The position numbers were made by a program, and so were the translations under genes. Under the pieces are notes generated by a model that saw only the letters and a program-made list of their open reading frames with translations, did no database searches and was not told the origin of the DNA. A stretch of DNA of 64,000 nucleotides from an uncultured Prevotellaceae bacterium (GTDB lineage Bacteria > Bacteroidota > Bacteroidia > Bacteroidales > Bacteroidaceae): the NCBI GenBank assembly GCA_900315095.1, contig OMXS01000003.1:124001-188000 (forward strand), written 5' to 3'. Shown here in pieces: positions 25,966 to 34,802 of the stretch. Position 1 is the first letter of the stretch; each line of letters opens with the position of its first letter.

Positions 25966-26901
25966 TTATTCTAATTCTAAGTGGTGCGTTTTGAAGTAGT
26001 TGAATTTCTTCATTGTTGTTTTAAATTTATAGTGATCAGGATTAATGATATTAAACAGATAAAGAAATTTTCCAATAATGGAACCTTTATATTTTAAATA
26101 TCTTGTCCAAGTGTAAAAATGCATAAAAAGACTCACGTGTTTAAGGTGATTATGGGCAAAACTTACACTTTTGTTTAGCGATTTTATATAATTAGGGGAC
26201 AGATTTTGGTTATGAGACATATGAGAAATAGATGTTATACTGAATCTATATTCTGCTACATATTCATCGTAAAAATAAAGATTAATTCCGTTAAAAACGG
26301 CTTTTACCCAAAATGGCCAGTCTTCTAATAAAGGGATAGATTCATCATATCCGCCGATTTGGTCGTATACATCTTTCCTAATAAAAGCCGACGCGGCAGG
26401 AAGGAAATTATCTTGTGTTAAAAGAATCTTCATGTCTCTATGTGAGAGATTAGCGAATAGCCAAGTTACATTTTTAAATGGCCAATTCTCTGCTGCTTCC
26501 ATATTTCCGAATCCTTTTACTTTGGCAAAAACAATTCGTTGTTTAGGCTTGTTTTCTACATGGCTTAAGAATTGTTCTATGCAATGTGGCAGTAAGTGGT
26601 CATCTCCTGCTATTATTTTACACCAAATGCCTGTGGTTTTTTTTAGTGCACGATTTAAATTGCCTGCTGTCCCAGTGTTTATTGGGCTTGTAATTATTTT
26701 TGAACTCTCAAACCTTTTTTGATGTTTATTAATCCAATTCTCACAAACAGTAACTGTATCATCGTTTGAGTGGTCGTCAGTAATGATAAGTTCAATGTTT
26801 TTATATGTTTGTTCGTAAATACTATCTAGGGTTTCTATAATGGTTTTGCAAGAGTTATAGGTAGGAACAATAATGGAAACTAAGACTTCTTCTTTAAGCA
26901 T
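25966..26901 (-). CDS. Glycosyltransferase family 2 (311 aa)
   Basis: Begins LVSIIVPTYNSCKTIIETLDS, with ITDDHSNDDTVTVCE near residue 40 and IIAGDDHLLPH near 93 as the metal/nucleotide site; the GDD form replaces the commoner DXD. GGYDESIPLLEDWPFWVK is the acceptor-side acidic motif (ED) that supplies the catalytic base in GT2 enzymes. The C-terminus is basic and aromatic. Acts in repeat-unit assembly; specificity unknown. Confidence 0.85.
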   Translation of the reverse strand: MLKEEVLVSIIVPTYNSCKTIIETLDSIYEQTYKNIELIITDDHSNDDTVTVCENWINKHQKRFESSKIITSPINTGTAGNLNRALKKTTGIWCKIIAGDDHLLPHCIEQFLSHVENKPKQRIVFAKVKGFGNMEAAENWPFKNVTWLFANLSHRDMKILLTQDNFLPAASAFIRKDVYDQIGGYDESIPLLEDWPFWVKAVFNGINLYFYDEYVAEYRFSITSISHMSHNQNLSPNYIKSLNKSVSFAHNHLKHVSLFMHFYTWTRYLKYKGSIIGKFLYLFNIINPDHYKFKTTMKKFNYFKTHHLELE

Positions 26902-26983
26902 GTTAAAAACAAAGTTATATTTGGTTGATTTGTTTCCGATAGAGTATATTATAACAAGAATGTGTTCTTTAAAAAGGGAGGAA

Positions 26984-28135
26984 CTACTTGAAAATATTTA
27001 TACAATTGATGATAGAATTAATTTCTTCCAAAGTTATTGTAGCACCAATGGGTAGACTCAACTCTTCTACTGCTATCTTTTCTGTAATTGGGAGTGAAAT
27101 GTGGTTCCATTTTTTATAACACTCTTGTTTATGTGGAGGAATGGGGTAGTGGATAACCGTACCAATTCCCTTTTCCTCCAAATAGTCGTGAAGTGCATCA
27201 CGCTTGCCTTCTCCCACTAATATAGGGAACAGGTGATACACGTTCTGTTCGTTAGGTAGCAGGTCGGGTAGTGTTATCAGAGGGTTGTTGATGTTCTCAT
27301 AATAATAACGAGCCATGTCCTTGCGATGCTGGTTGTCTTGGTCAAGATATTTCAATTTTACATCCAGAACAGCAGCCTGAATTTCGTCTAAACGGCTGTT
27401 ACGTCCTGTGTATTTGAAAACATATTTCTTTTGCGACCCGTAGTTTGCCAAAGCACGAATGGCCTTTGCCAATTCCTTGTCATTGGTTGTGACAGCACCA
27501 CCATCACCAAGGGCACCTAAGTTCTTTCCAGGATAGAATGAATGACCGGCAGCATCGCCAATCCCTCCTGTCCGCTGAAAGGCAGAATCAGAACTTGGAA
27601 CTTGAAACTTGGAACTTGAAACTGTTGTCTGACACCCATGAGCTTGCGCATTATCCTCAATTAATTTAAGATCGTATTTCTTGCACAGCGAACCGATTTT
27701 TTCCGTGTATGCATTGCGACCGTAAAGGTGAACAATGCAGATAGCCTTGGTCTTCGGAGTGATGACTTCCTCAATTCTGTCGTCATCAATCTCAAGGGTG
27801 TTTAACTTTGGTTCTACAAGTATCGGTTTTAATCCGTTCTCTGTTATTGCAAGAATTGTAGCAATATATGTGTTTGCAGGAACGATTACCTCATCGCCAG
27901 GCTGCATCACACCAAGTTCTATGTAAGCACGGAATATCCAGATGAGAGCGTCTAGACCATTGGCACATCCGATGCAGTATTTAGAACCAACATATTTGGC
28001 GAAGTTTTCTTCAAAACGTTCGTTTTCTTTTCCCTGAAGGTACCAACCTCCGTTGACAACACGGCTTACTGCCTCGTTAATCTCTGCTCCATGGAGAGCA
28101 GTTACATCTTTAAGTGATAAAAAAGGTATGTTCAT
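26984..28135 (-). CDS. dTDP-sugar 3-aminotransferase (FdtB/QdtB-like) with in-frame repeat insertion
   Basis: A DegT/DnrJ/EryC1 PLP enzyme (383 residues): [33 protein letters not shown] with the PLP aspartate, and [17 protein letters not shown] with the Schiff-base lysine near residue 202. Together with the ketoisomerases and acetyltransferase encoded upstream it should form a dTDP-3-amino-3,6-dideoxyhexose (Fuc3N or Qui3N). Between AHGC and GGIGDAAG, where relatives have only a few residues, lies an extra segment, [13 protein letters not shown]. Its DNA (27591-27622) is four copies of a GAACTTG(G/A)AA-type repeat found in many intergenic regions of this window. The insert is in frame and next to the active site. 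Catalysis probably persists but is untested. Confidence 0.82.
   Translation of the reverse strand: MNIPFLSLKDVTALHGAEINEAVSRVVNGGWYLQGKENERFEENFAKYVGSKYCIGCANGLDALIWIFRAYIELGVMQPGDEVIVPANTYIATILAITENGLKPILVEPKLNTLEIDDDRIEEVITPKTKAICIVHLYGRNAYTEKIGSLCKKYDLKLIEDNAQAHGCQTTVSSSKFQVPSSDSAFQRTGGIGDAAGHSFYPGKNLGALGDGGAVTTNDKELAKAIRALANYGSQKKYVFKYTGRNSRLDEIQAAVLDVKLKYLDQDNQHRKDMARYYYENINNPLITLPDLLPNEQNVYHLFPILVGEGKRDALHDYLEEKGIGTVIHYPIPPHKQECYKKWNHISLPITEKIAVEELSLPIGATITLEEINSIINCINIFK
27591..27622 (+). repeat. TTGAAAC-type repeat inside an aminotransferase gene
   Basis: Alternating GAACTTGGAA / CTTGAAACTT units, identical in kind to the intergenic arrays near 46800, 49860 and 50850. Here they are read on the minus strand as residues of the insert [11 protein letters not shown]. 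Flanks are normal aminotransferase sequence. Confidence 0.85.
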
Positions 28136-28145
28136 AATGATATAT

Positions 28146-29186
28146 CTACATTTGGCTCTTAGAGAATAAAAACTGTTTTTTGTTAATCTTCTGTATGTTT
28201 CTTTCCAAATAATTGCCTATCGGAACCGTCACTATTTTCGCAATCTTATCGTATATGATACTTCCTATAAAAACAACTATGATTAAACCTCCCATTATTA
28301 AAAGATAAGAAGGATATGTGTGGTTAGTCAATGTTTTTACATCAAAGTTGCGAAGCCAATTGAATACGGGATCGCTTGTATGGATAATATATACGGCAAA
28401 GGTACTTGATGCAATCCAGTTTATCCATCGATTATAATATGTAGATTTGGCAAATATCATAAATAGTGAGCAAGTCGCAATGATGTTAAAAGGTGAACAG
28501 TAAGAATATGAGGATGACACGTCAAAAACAATATACAGGCATAAAATTATGAAAGTGCTCAAAATATAGCAAATTAGATACCTTTTTCTGCTGATCTGAA
28601 ACAACGGGTCCTGATATAAACTTAGTGTTCGTCCTGTTATGTATATTAGCACGAAATGTATAAAAGAATATCCATTTTTGAATCCTAAGTCCGCATCGTG
28701 CAGAATAAATTCGAAATAGATTTCTATGCCCCAAAACAGCAAAACCCACAAAAGAATACTCCTTCCTAATTTATCAATAAAGGCATTTAGAACAGGAGAG
28801 AAGAACATCAGCAGTAGATAGCATTCAACAAAGTATCCGCTTCGGGAAAAGGCCATGAACCTTGATAAGAACTGCCTGATAGAAAATGTTCCGCCCAGAT
28901 AGACACTTAAGAGATAAAATGGAATGGATATCGAAATCAGTAACATGTAGATATTCAATATGGATTTCCATTTCAGCTTCAATCCGAAATAACCAGAAAT
29001 GAGAAGGAACATATTTACACAAGTACATGTAATAGCTTGTATTGTTGCTTGTGAAACACGAAATAGGCTGATGTTTGTCTCATCAAAATCATCAGGCATA
29101 CCACCAACAAGCCATCCGTTGCAATGTACAATCACAACGAAAAGCATGGCAATTATTCTATATAACTCGATGCTGGAATTTCGCAT
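28146..29186 (-). CDS. Membrane acyltransferase family 3 (346 aa)
   Basis: Starts [19 protein letters not shown], the first transmembrane helix with the family's R-x10-H catalytic signature, and continues with eight or nine further hydrophobic spans. AT3 proteins (OafA/WecH/NodX-like) move acetyl groups across or at the inner membrane onto polysaccharide hydroxyls. The protein sits between the dideoxyhexose acetyltransferase and aminotransferase genes. O-acetylation of the capsule at the membrane is the likely role. Strongly hydrophobic profile and start motif make the family call safe. Confidence 0.85.
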   Translation of the reverse strand: MRNSSIELYRIIAMLFVVIVHCNGWLVGGMPDDFDETNISLFRVSQATIQAITCTCVNMFLLISGYFGLKLKWKSILNIYMLLISISIPFYLLSVYLGGTFSIRQFLSRFMAFSRSGYFVECYLLLMFFSPVLNAFIDKLGRSILLWVLLFWGIEIYFEFILHDADLGFKNGYSFIHFVLIYITGRTLSLYQDPLFQISRKRYLICYILSTFIILCLYIVFDVSSSYSYCSPFNIIATCSLFMIFAKSTYYNRWINWIASSTFAVYIIHTSDPVFNWLRNFDVKTLTNHTYPSYLLIMGGLIIVVFIGSIIYDKIAKIVTVPIGNYLERNIQKINKKQFLFSKSQM

Positions 29187-29203
29187 GGATAATAATAGTA
29201 TGA

Positions 29204-29662
29204 CTACTTTCCCACCTTCTTAACAAATCTTGCTGGATTACCGACCCATAGTTCTCCTGCTGGGATATTTTTTGTTACGACACTGCCGGCCCCAATCATT
29301 GCCCCTTCCCCAATGGTGATGCCTGGGAGTATAGTTGAACCTGCACCGATGGTGGCACCTTTGCAAACGTGAGTTTTCAAAAGTGTCCAATTCTCATTCT
29401 GAGAATGAGGATACTTGTCATTGGTGAATGTGACATTAGAACCGACGAAAACATCATCTTCAATTTCTATTCCATCCCATATCTGAACACCGCATTTGAT
29501 CGTGCATCGGTTGCCAATGGATGCTTCATTTTCGACAAGGCAATGAGAGCAGATATTGCAATCTTCGCCTATCTTAGCGTTTGGCAAAATAACACAATAC
29601 TGCCAAATTCTTGTGGATTCAGGAATGTTCTTGCATTGAACGTCGGATAGCGGATGAATCAT
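29204..29662 (-). CDS. Sugar N-acetyltransferase, FdtC/WxcM-N-like (152 aa)
   Basis: Almost the whole protein is a left-handed beta-helix ([20 protein letters not shown], then [20 protein letters not shown] and [14 protein letters not shown]). Length and the motif [18 protein letters not shown] match the dTDP-3-amino-hexose 3-N-acetyltransferases of the FdtC/QdtC type. It should acetylate the 3-amino group made by the aminotransferase at 26984. Its start overlaps the end of the preceding ketoisomerase gene by 4 bases. Confidence 0.82.
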   Translation of the reverse strand: MIHPLSDVQCKNIPESTRIWQYCVILPNAKIGEDCNICSHCLVENEASIGNRCTIKCGVQIWDGIEIEDDVFVGSNVTFTNDKYPHSQNENWTLLKTHVCKGATIGAGSTILPGITIGEGAMIGAGSVVTKNIPAGELWVGNPARFVKKVGK

Positions 29663-30075
29663 AATTTCTTGTAATTCAAATACTCTTCGTAATCACGGAT
29701 ATAATCCTCAACTTCATATTTCTCGCTGGCCAATACAAGACATACTGAACCTGAAGAGAAATCGTCGAGTGTACGCCAAATGCCGGGGACAACATATAGC
29801 GCCTGATAGGGGCGGTTAAGCATAAATGTCCGTTTCACTTTCCCGTCGTCTAACGTTACAGTGAAACTGCCGCTAACGGCAATGATTAACTGACTTAATG
29901 CTTTGTGAGCATGTCCTCCGCGACTCTCGCCACCGGGAACGTCATACAGATAATAAGCACGCTTCACTTCAAACGGAACATCCTTGTTGTTCTCAACAAC
30001 AGAGATGTTTCCTTGAGGACGATGATGTTTAGAGAGCTCAATCATCGTACAGTCGTAAACACTACTTTTCTTCAT
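29659..30075 (-). CDS. dTDP-4-keto-6-deoxyhexose 3,4-ketoisomerase, FdtA/QdtA-like (138 aa)
   Basis: A cupin of the WxcM-C/FdtA/QdtA family, which moves the keto group from C4 to C3 of dTDP-4-keto-6-deoxyglucose. From the ATG at 30073-30075 it reads [19 protein letters not shown], then [14 protein letters not shown] with the conserved His-x-His pair at residues 55 and 57. The frame continues upstream to 30147, but that part would overlap the previous gene more deeply and is not conserved; with this start the overlap is 14 bases. It has a diverged paralogue directly upstream. RmlA and RmlB, needed for the substrate, are not in the window. Confidence 0.82.
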   Translation of the reverse strand: MKKSSVYDCTMIELSKHHRPQGNISVVENNKDVPFEVKRAYYLYDVPGGESRGGHAHKALSQLIIAVSGSFTVTLDDGKVKRTFMLNRPYQALYVVPGIWRTLDDFSSGSVCLVLASEKYEVEDYIRDYEEYLNYKKL

Positions 30076-30472
30076 TTGACCATGATTTAAACTCTTCATA
30101 ATCGCGGATATAGTCATTCTCATCATATTGGATGGATGAGAGTACAAACGCTACAGAGTTAGTTGAAAAATTCTCCATCTCTCTCCACCATCCTTTAGGT
30201 ACATAAAGACCATAGTATGAGCGGTTTAATTGGAATCTTTGCTTCTCAACACCATTGTCAAGGATAACATCAAAGGCTCCAGAAAGTGCAATTATGAACT
30301 CTTCGTTTTCCTTGAACGCATGTCCTCCGCGTATTTCACCGCCTGGAACATCGTAAATCCAGTAACTGCGTTCTACCTTAAACGGTATTTGCTTCTCGTT
30401 TTCAAGAAACGAGAGATTTCCGCGAGGGTCTGTAAACTTTGGGAGTTCAATCATTGTAGGATGTTTCATCAT
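30062..30472 (-). CDS. Second FdtA-like cupin lacking the His-x-His pair (136 aa)
   Basis: Clearly a paralogue of the next gene: IELPKFTDPRGNLSFLEN, DVPGGEIRGGHAFK, and a similar C-terminus ending in [12 protein letters not shown]. Where the paralogue has H-A-H it has H-A-F (residues 51-53), losing one of two conserved active-site histidines. It may be catalytically altered, act with the other protein in a heteromer, or use another sugar. The two genes overlap and must be cotranslated. Family certain, activity doubtful. Confidence 0.78.
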   Translation of the reverse strand: MMKHPTMIELPKFTDPRGNLSFLENEKQIPFKVERSYWIYDVPGGEIRGGHAFKENEEFIIALSGAFDVILDNGVEKQRFQLNRSYYGLYVPKGWWREMENFSTNSVAFVLSSIQYDENDYIRDYEEFKSWSNEEK

Positions 30473-30510
30473 GTAAACTCGACAGAAGTATAATTAGTTA
30501 AAATTGAAAG

Positions 30511-31851
30511 TTATAACCTACAGTTTTTTATACTATCAATAATATCATTAATGATATTCTCTGAGGGCATTCCTCCTTTGGGAATCAAAACGTCATTTAC
30601 GAACTTTGTCCTAAGAGATTTTAAAGAATCATCTTCTTGAATGACATTTACTATAAATGTCTCTATATCTTTTTCGTTGAAAGCTTTGTAATAATAATCC
30701 AAACAATTAAGCGTAAAATCATTATACATTTTTGTGGGGTCTTCACCATTATAGGTTCTCATGACAGGCTTATTTACATATAAATACTCAATCAAAAATG
30801 AACCAGAGTCATGTATCATTGCATCGCTTGTCATAAACAGGTCGATGTACTCACCCTCAATATAAAAAGTGTTTTCTCCGTCTTGCCACTTTCTGTAGTA
30901 ATCTTCTGTCTTTTCTTTTCCCCATGCATGATAAAGTTTATTCTTCAACAGAGGATGGGGTTTAAAACATAATTCTATTGAGTTCCTATACTTATGTGCC
31001 ATAGAAAGCATAAAATCCGCGTATTTCAAAAAGCAAGAATAATATACAATTCCAACAGGTTCGATAGAGTGGTGAGGAGCCCATATAATTCTTTTCTTAT
31101 TGTGACTCTTATTAATCCAAATGTCTTTAGGTCTATAATCGGAGGTTATAAAACTCTCTATACCTGGATATCCTGTCACAACAACGTTTCTTCCTCGATT
31201 TGAAGCATGAGATTCTGCATAAGACTTATGAAATAATGTTTCAGCATAATTTCTCCAAACAAAATTGTGCATTGGAAGATTGAAGAACATGTTGTAATCT
31301 CTGGAGTTACCATAATTATAACTTACATAAACAGTAAGCACATCCTCGAATTTGTCTATATAGTATCTGTCATCAATTAAACCCTTATACGGATTGGTGT
31401 AAAATATAATATCTGGTGTTAAGTCTTTTTTCAAATCTATGTATTTGTCATTTACAGAATCGTATGATTTTATTACGTGATAATTTTTATTTTTAAAATA
31501 ACTAAAGCAATTTTCCATTCTGCTTAGCATATTTTCTTTGCCATAATTTACAATAGGACATACAAGAATTATTGGATAAAATCTATCATCTTTTTCCATT
31601 AATTTATATAAATAATCGTATTTCCACACAGAATCCAGTAATGCAAGAAATATACATCTAATCTGTTTTTTCGAATCCAATTTTTTTAGTGCAATCAAAT
31701 GCTTTTTTTCAACATCCCTAACTTTATTTCTGAAACATAATTGCTTTTTCCATAATTTATAATTGTACAAAGGATGTTTAATAATGGAAAACAAATGAAT
31801 TATATAATTCGGAAGACGTTTTTTTATGTGTTTTTTAAAAGACTCTAACAT
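30511..31851 (-). CDS. CDP-glycerol/ribitol phosphotransferase-like protein (446 aa)
   Basis: Same family as the protein at 20698: RIIWAPHHSIEPVG near residue 255, LCFKPHPLLKN near 300, and MIHDSGSFLIEYLY near 350. The N-terminal 35 residues are basic and amphipathic (MLESFKKHIKKRLPNY), fitting peripheral attachment to the inner membrane. It should transfer a polyol-phosphate from a CDP donor, either priming or polymerising. Start set at the ATG 31849-31851; a TTG two codons earlier is less likely. Confidence 0.75.
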   Translation of the reverse strand: MLESFKKHIKKRLPNYIIHLFSIIKHPLYNYKLWKKQLCFRNKVRDVEKKHLIALKKLDSKKQIRCIFLALLDSVWKYDYLYKLMEKDDRFYPIILVCPIVNYGKENMLSRMENCFSYFKNKNYHVIKSYDSVNDKYIDLKKDLTPDIIFYTNPYKGLIDDRYYIDKFEDVLTVYVSYNYGNSRDYNMFFNLPMHNFVWRNYAETLFHKSYAESHASNRGRNVVVTGYPGIESFITSDYRPKDIWINKSHNKKRIIWAPHHSIEPVGIVYYSCFLKYADFMLSMAHKYRNSIELCFKPHPLLKNKLYHAWGKEKTEDYYRKWQDGENTFYIEGEYIDLFMTSDAMIHDSGSFLIEYLYVNKPVMRTYNGEDPTKMYNDFTLNCLDYYYKAFNEKDIETFIVNVIQEDDSLKSLRTKFVNDVLIPKGGMPSENIINDIIDSIKNCRL

Positions 31852-31878
31852 GTTCAAAATACTTAAAACACAAGTTAA

Positions 31879-32862
31879 TTATTTCTTGTGTAATCCATAA
31901 AACCACAACAAAATGCGATATATCCAAAAATTGTAATAATAAACTTTAATCCATTTACTATTATTATTCAACAATAGAACATCCTCCTTGTATGCAGTAA
32001 GGAAATTTTCAAATTTTCTTATAAGAGGCTTGTTTTTTCTCCATGATAAAACATGATATGCTTTTACTATCAATTGAACAATCTGTTTAATAGCGTCTCT
32101 TTTTATATTGGGATATTTTGTTTCAATAAACATTAATCTTTCATACCATGAATCATATATATCATTAAAATCTCTTGAAGAAGATGTATCCCCTGTATTA
32201 TTACCAGCGGTTATACTATCTTCCCTTCTTACATAATGATATAAAGGGCTAGAATCTACGTAAATCCTTCCAGCGACGTCAAATAGTTTGTAAGTTGTAC
32301 CTTGATCCTCAAATAATTTTCCTTCAGGGAATCTTATTGTGCGAAATAAGTTTTTGTGGAAAATTTTATTGCAGGCCAAATTATATATTACATCACGAGA
32401 GGTAATAACAGACAATATTCCTTCTTCAGCATTTATAATACGAGGATTCTTTGTACCTAATGCCCTAGTGATATTATTTTTGTGCTCAAAATAGCCGAAA
32501 GAAGCACAAGTAACGTTTTTTTCTTTAAGAATCTGATATGCCTTCTCGCAGAAATTGGGTTCCACATAATCATCACTATCCACGAACATTAAATACTCTC
32601 CTTTAGCGATGTCAATACCTGCATTTCTGGCAGAAGAGAGTCCTCCGTTTTTCTTATGGATTACAACAATACGGTCGTCTTTTGATGCATAGTCATCACA
32701 CATTGTTCCACAATTGTCTGGACTTCCATCATCTACAAGGATAATTTCAATATCTTTGAAGGTTTGATTAATTATTGAATCAACACATTTATTCAGTAAT
32801 TTCTCTACCTTATAAACAGGCACGATGACTGAAATCACATATTTATGTATAAAGTCTTTCAT
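31879..32862 (-). CDS. Glycosyltransferase family 2 (327 aa)
   Basis: Typical GT2: ISVIVPVYKVEKLLNKCVDS, LVDDGSPDNCGTMCDDYA, KNGGLSSARNAGID and FVDSDDYVEP near residue 95. The C-terminal half includes EDQGTTYKLF, the acidic acceptor-site motif. The ATG at 32860-32862 is used; the frame extends four codons further to a TTG. Adds one sugar to the repeat unit. Confidence 0.86.
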   Translation of the reverse strand: MKDFIHKYVISVIVPVYKVEKLLNKCVDSIINQTFKDIEIILVDDGSPDNCGTMCDDYASKDDRIVVIHKKNGGLSSARNAGIDIAKGEYLMFVDSDDYVEPNFCEKAYQILKEKNVTCASFGYFEHKNNITRALGTKNPRIINAEEGILSVITSRDVIYNLACNKIFHKNLFRTIRFPEGKLFEDQGTTYKLFDVAGRIYVDSSPLYHYVRREDSITAGNNTGDTSSSRDFNDIYDSWYERLMFIETKYPNIKRDAIKQIVQLIVKAYHVLSWRKNKPLIRKFENFLTAYKEDVLLLNNNSKWIKVYYYNFWIYRILLWFYGLHKK

Positions 32863-32886
32863 CTTGTTTTGCAAAACTTAAACAAC

Positions 32887-33645
32887 TTATTTTATAATGG
32901 CATGATACAAATGAGCAGCGATATGGCGTGGCTTTAAATAGCACCAGCGATATAGTTTGTGGAGGTAAGGATGCCTTCTCCAAAATGTTTGTTTGGAGTG
33001 TTTCTTTTTAACATCTTTGGGTAACCAACTTCCTGCAAAGTGATGGATGGTCACAGTGTTTTTGGTCATATAAATTTTAAAGTCATGATAGGATTTTGGG
33101 CAGAAATAGTCTTTGGGATACATTGTGCAGAGCCCTGGGAAGTCTTGATATGTATTATCCTGCCTCAACCCAAATTGCAGCATATAGTTGCTTATGGTTA
33201 TTACGTTTGTTGTAATGTCAAAACTTCCGTCTTCTTTGACAAAATGCCTTCCATTATAATAATCAAGATTATCCTTGGCCCATTTCGCTCCTTTTTCGCT
33301 GGCCATGATACCTGTAGGGACTAAAGTGTCATTCTCATATCCACTAAAGGCAATATGTTTTAAGAAAGGATCTAACGGCTTTATAACTTCAACATCTGTG
33401 TCCATATAAATACCACCTTCAGTGTAAATTGCATATAATCTTACAACATCAGTAACAAATGCAAACTTCCGATTGTCGTATGCCTCACGAGCATATGGAT
33501 ACTGGTCAAGGTCAAAATTGTCTTCATTCCACTCCTTAATTTCGTAGTCAGGACAGTATTTTTTCCATGACTTAATGCATTTCTTTGCCAGTGGAGGCAT
33601 CTCTCCACGTCCGAACCAACAATAATGAATCTTTTTGGGTATCAT
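32887..33645 (-). CDS. Capsular glycosyltransferase with DXD motif, GT32-like (252 aa)
   Basis: MIPKKIHYCWFGRGEMPPL is the hallmark start of the Gly_transf_sug/GT32 family. The DXD motif lies in GGIYMDTDVEVIKPLD near residue 80, and SWLPKDVKKKHSKQTFWRRH near the C-terminus gives a basic membrane-facing tail. Members transfer hexoses in capsule and O-antigen assembly, often forming alpha linkages. Lies 11 bases after the wecB-like gene. Strong family call, unknown sugar. Confidence 0.85.
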   Translation of the reverse strand: MIPKKIHYCWFGRGEMPPLAKKCIKSWKKYCPDYEIKEWNEDNFDLDQYPYAREAYDNRKFAFVTDVVRLYAIYTEGGIYMDTDVEVIKPLDPFLKHIAFSGYENDTLVPTGIMASEKGAKWAKDNLDYYNGRHFVKEDGSFDITTNVITISNYMLQFGLRQDNTYQDFPGLCTMYPKDYFCPKSYHDFKIYMTKNTVTIHHFAGSWLPKDVKKKHSKQTFWRRHPYLHKLYRWCYLKPRHIAAHLYHAIIK

Positions 33646-33656
33646 ATAAATAGTTG

Positions 33657-34802
33657 TTATGCTAAATGTTTTACAATTCTTTCACACGCATGGCCGTCGC
33701 CATAAGGATTAACAGCCTTACTCATCTTTTCATAGGCGGAATGATCCTCAATAAGGGTACTTACTTCCTCGACAATTAATTGATAATTGGTTCCTACCAA
33801 GTGAACTGTTCCACTTTCTAATGCTTCCGGACGTTCTGTCGTATCACGCATTACCAAGACTGGCTTGCCTAGACCTGGTGCTTCCTCTTGGATGCCACCA
33901 GAGTCTGTCAAAACAATCGTTGATTTCTCCATTAGATAAACAAACTCCAAGTACTGTAGTGGTTCTATAAAGAAGAAATTTGGACGAGTAAGATTTTCTC
34001 CAAATACTTCGTGGATGGGTTTGCGAACATTCGGATTCAGATGCATGGGATATACGAAGTCAACCTCAGGATATTTTATGGAGAGATCTTTCATTGCTGT
34101 CACCATGTGGATAAACCCTTCACCAAAGTTCTCTCTACGATGTCCAGTAATTAACACCAATTTTTTGCCATTATCTAGGCGGCTTATGTTATAGCCAGCA
34201 GCCTGTAACACTTTTACTTGTTCTGCTGCCAGTGCTTTGTCGTTCTTCAACCTTTCGACAACCATGTGAAGGGCATCGATAACAGTGTTACCTGTAACAA
34301 AGATTTTACCTTGAGCCTTTTCTTCCTTGAGATTCTTTTCAGACAAAGGGGTAGGTGAGAAGTTATATGTAGCAATGCGACCTGTTATTTGCCTATTCAT
34401 TTCTTCCGGCCAAGGACTATAAATGTTGTGAGTGCGAAGTCCGGCTTCTACATGACCTACCGGAATCTGTTGATAGAATGCAGCCAAAGCAGCAGCCGTA
34501 CTTGTTGTGGTGTCGCCGTGGACCAAAACTACGTCAGGTTTAGTCTCTTTTAGTATATCCCTCATGCCAGTAAGCACTTTTGATGTGACATCATAGAGGT
34601 CTTGTCCTTGTTTCATAATATTCAAGTCGTAATCAGGCTTAATATCAAATATATGAAGGACTTGGTCCAACATCTCGCGGTGCTGGCCTGTGACACAAAC
34701 GATTGTTTCAAAAGTATCGGGATGTTTTTGGAACTCTTTTACTAATGGAGCCATTTTAATGGCTTCAGGACGTGTCCCGAAGACAAGCATGATTTTTTTC
34801 AT
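33657..34802 (-). CDS. wecB: UDP-N-acetylglucosamine 2-epimerase (non-hydrolysing)
   Basis: MKKIMLVFGTRPEAIKMAPL is the diagnostic N-terminus. VHGDTTTSTAAALAAFY, HVEAGLRTHNIYSPWPEE, TGHRRENFGEGF and TDSGGIQEEAPGLGKPVLV follow in order, covering the active-site acids, His and UDP-binding loop. It interconverts UDP-GlcNAc and UDP-ManNAc. No UDP-ManNAc dehydrogenase is intact here, though a fossil C-terminus of a UDP-sugar dehydrogenase lies at 43789. ManNAc itself may enter the polymer. Start at ATG 34800-34802; its first bases overlap the flippase stop. Confidence 0.92.
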   Translation of the reverse strand: MKKIMLVFGTRPEAIKMAPLVKEFQKHPDTFETIVCVTGQHREMLDQVLHIFDIKPDYDLNIMKQGQDLYDVTSKVLTGMRDILKETKPDVVLVHGDTTTSTAAALAAFYQQIPVGHVEAGLRTHNIYSPWPEEMNRQITGRIATYNFSPTPLSEKNLKEEKAQGKIFVTGNTVIDALHMVVERLKNDKALAAEQVKVLQAAGYNISRLDNGKKLVLITGHRRENFGEGFIHMVTAMKDLSIKYPEVDFVYPMHLNPNVRKPIHEVFGENLTRPNFFFIEPLQYLEFVYLMEKSTIVLTDSGGIQEEAPGLGKPVLVMRDTTERPEALESGTVHLVGTNYQLIVEEVSTLIEDHSAYEKMSKAVNPYGDGHACERIVKHLA

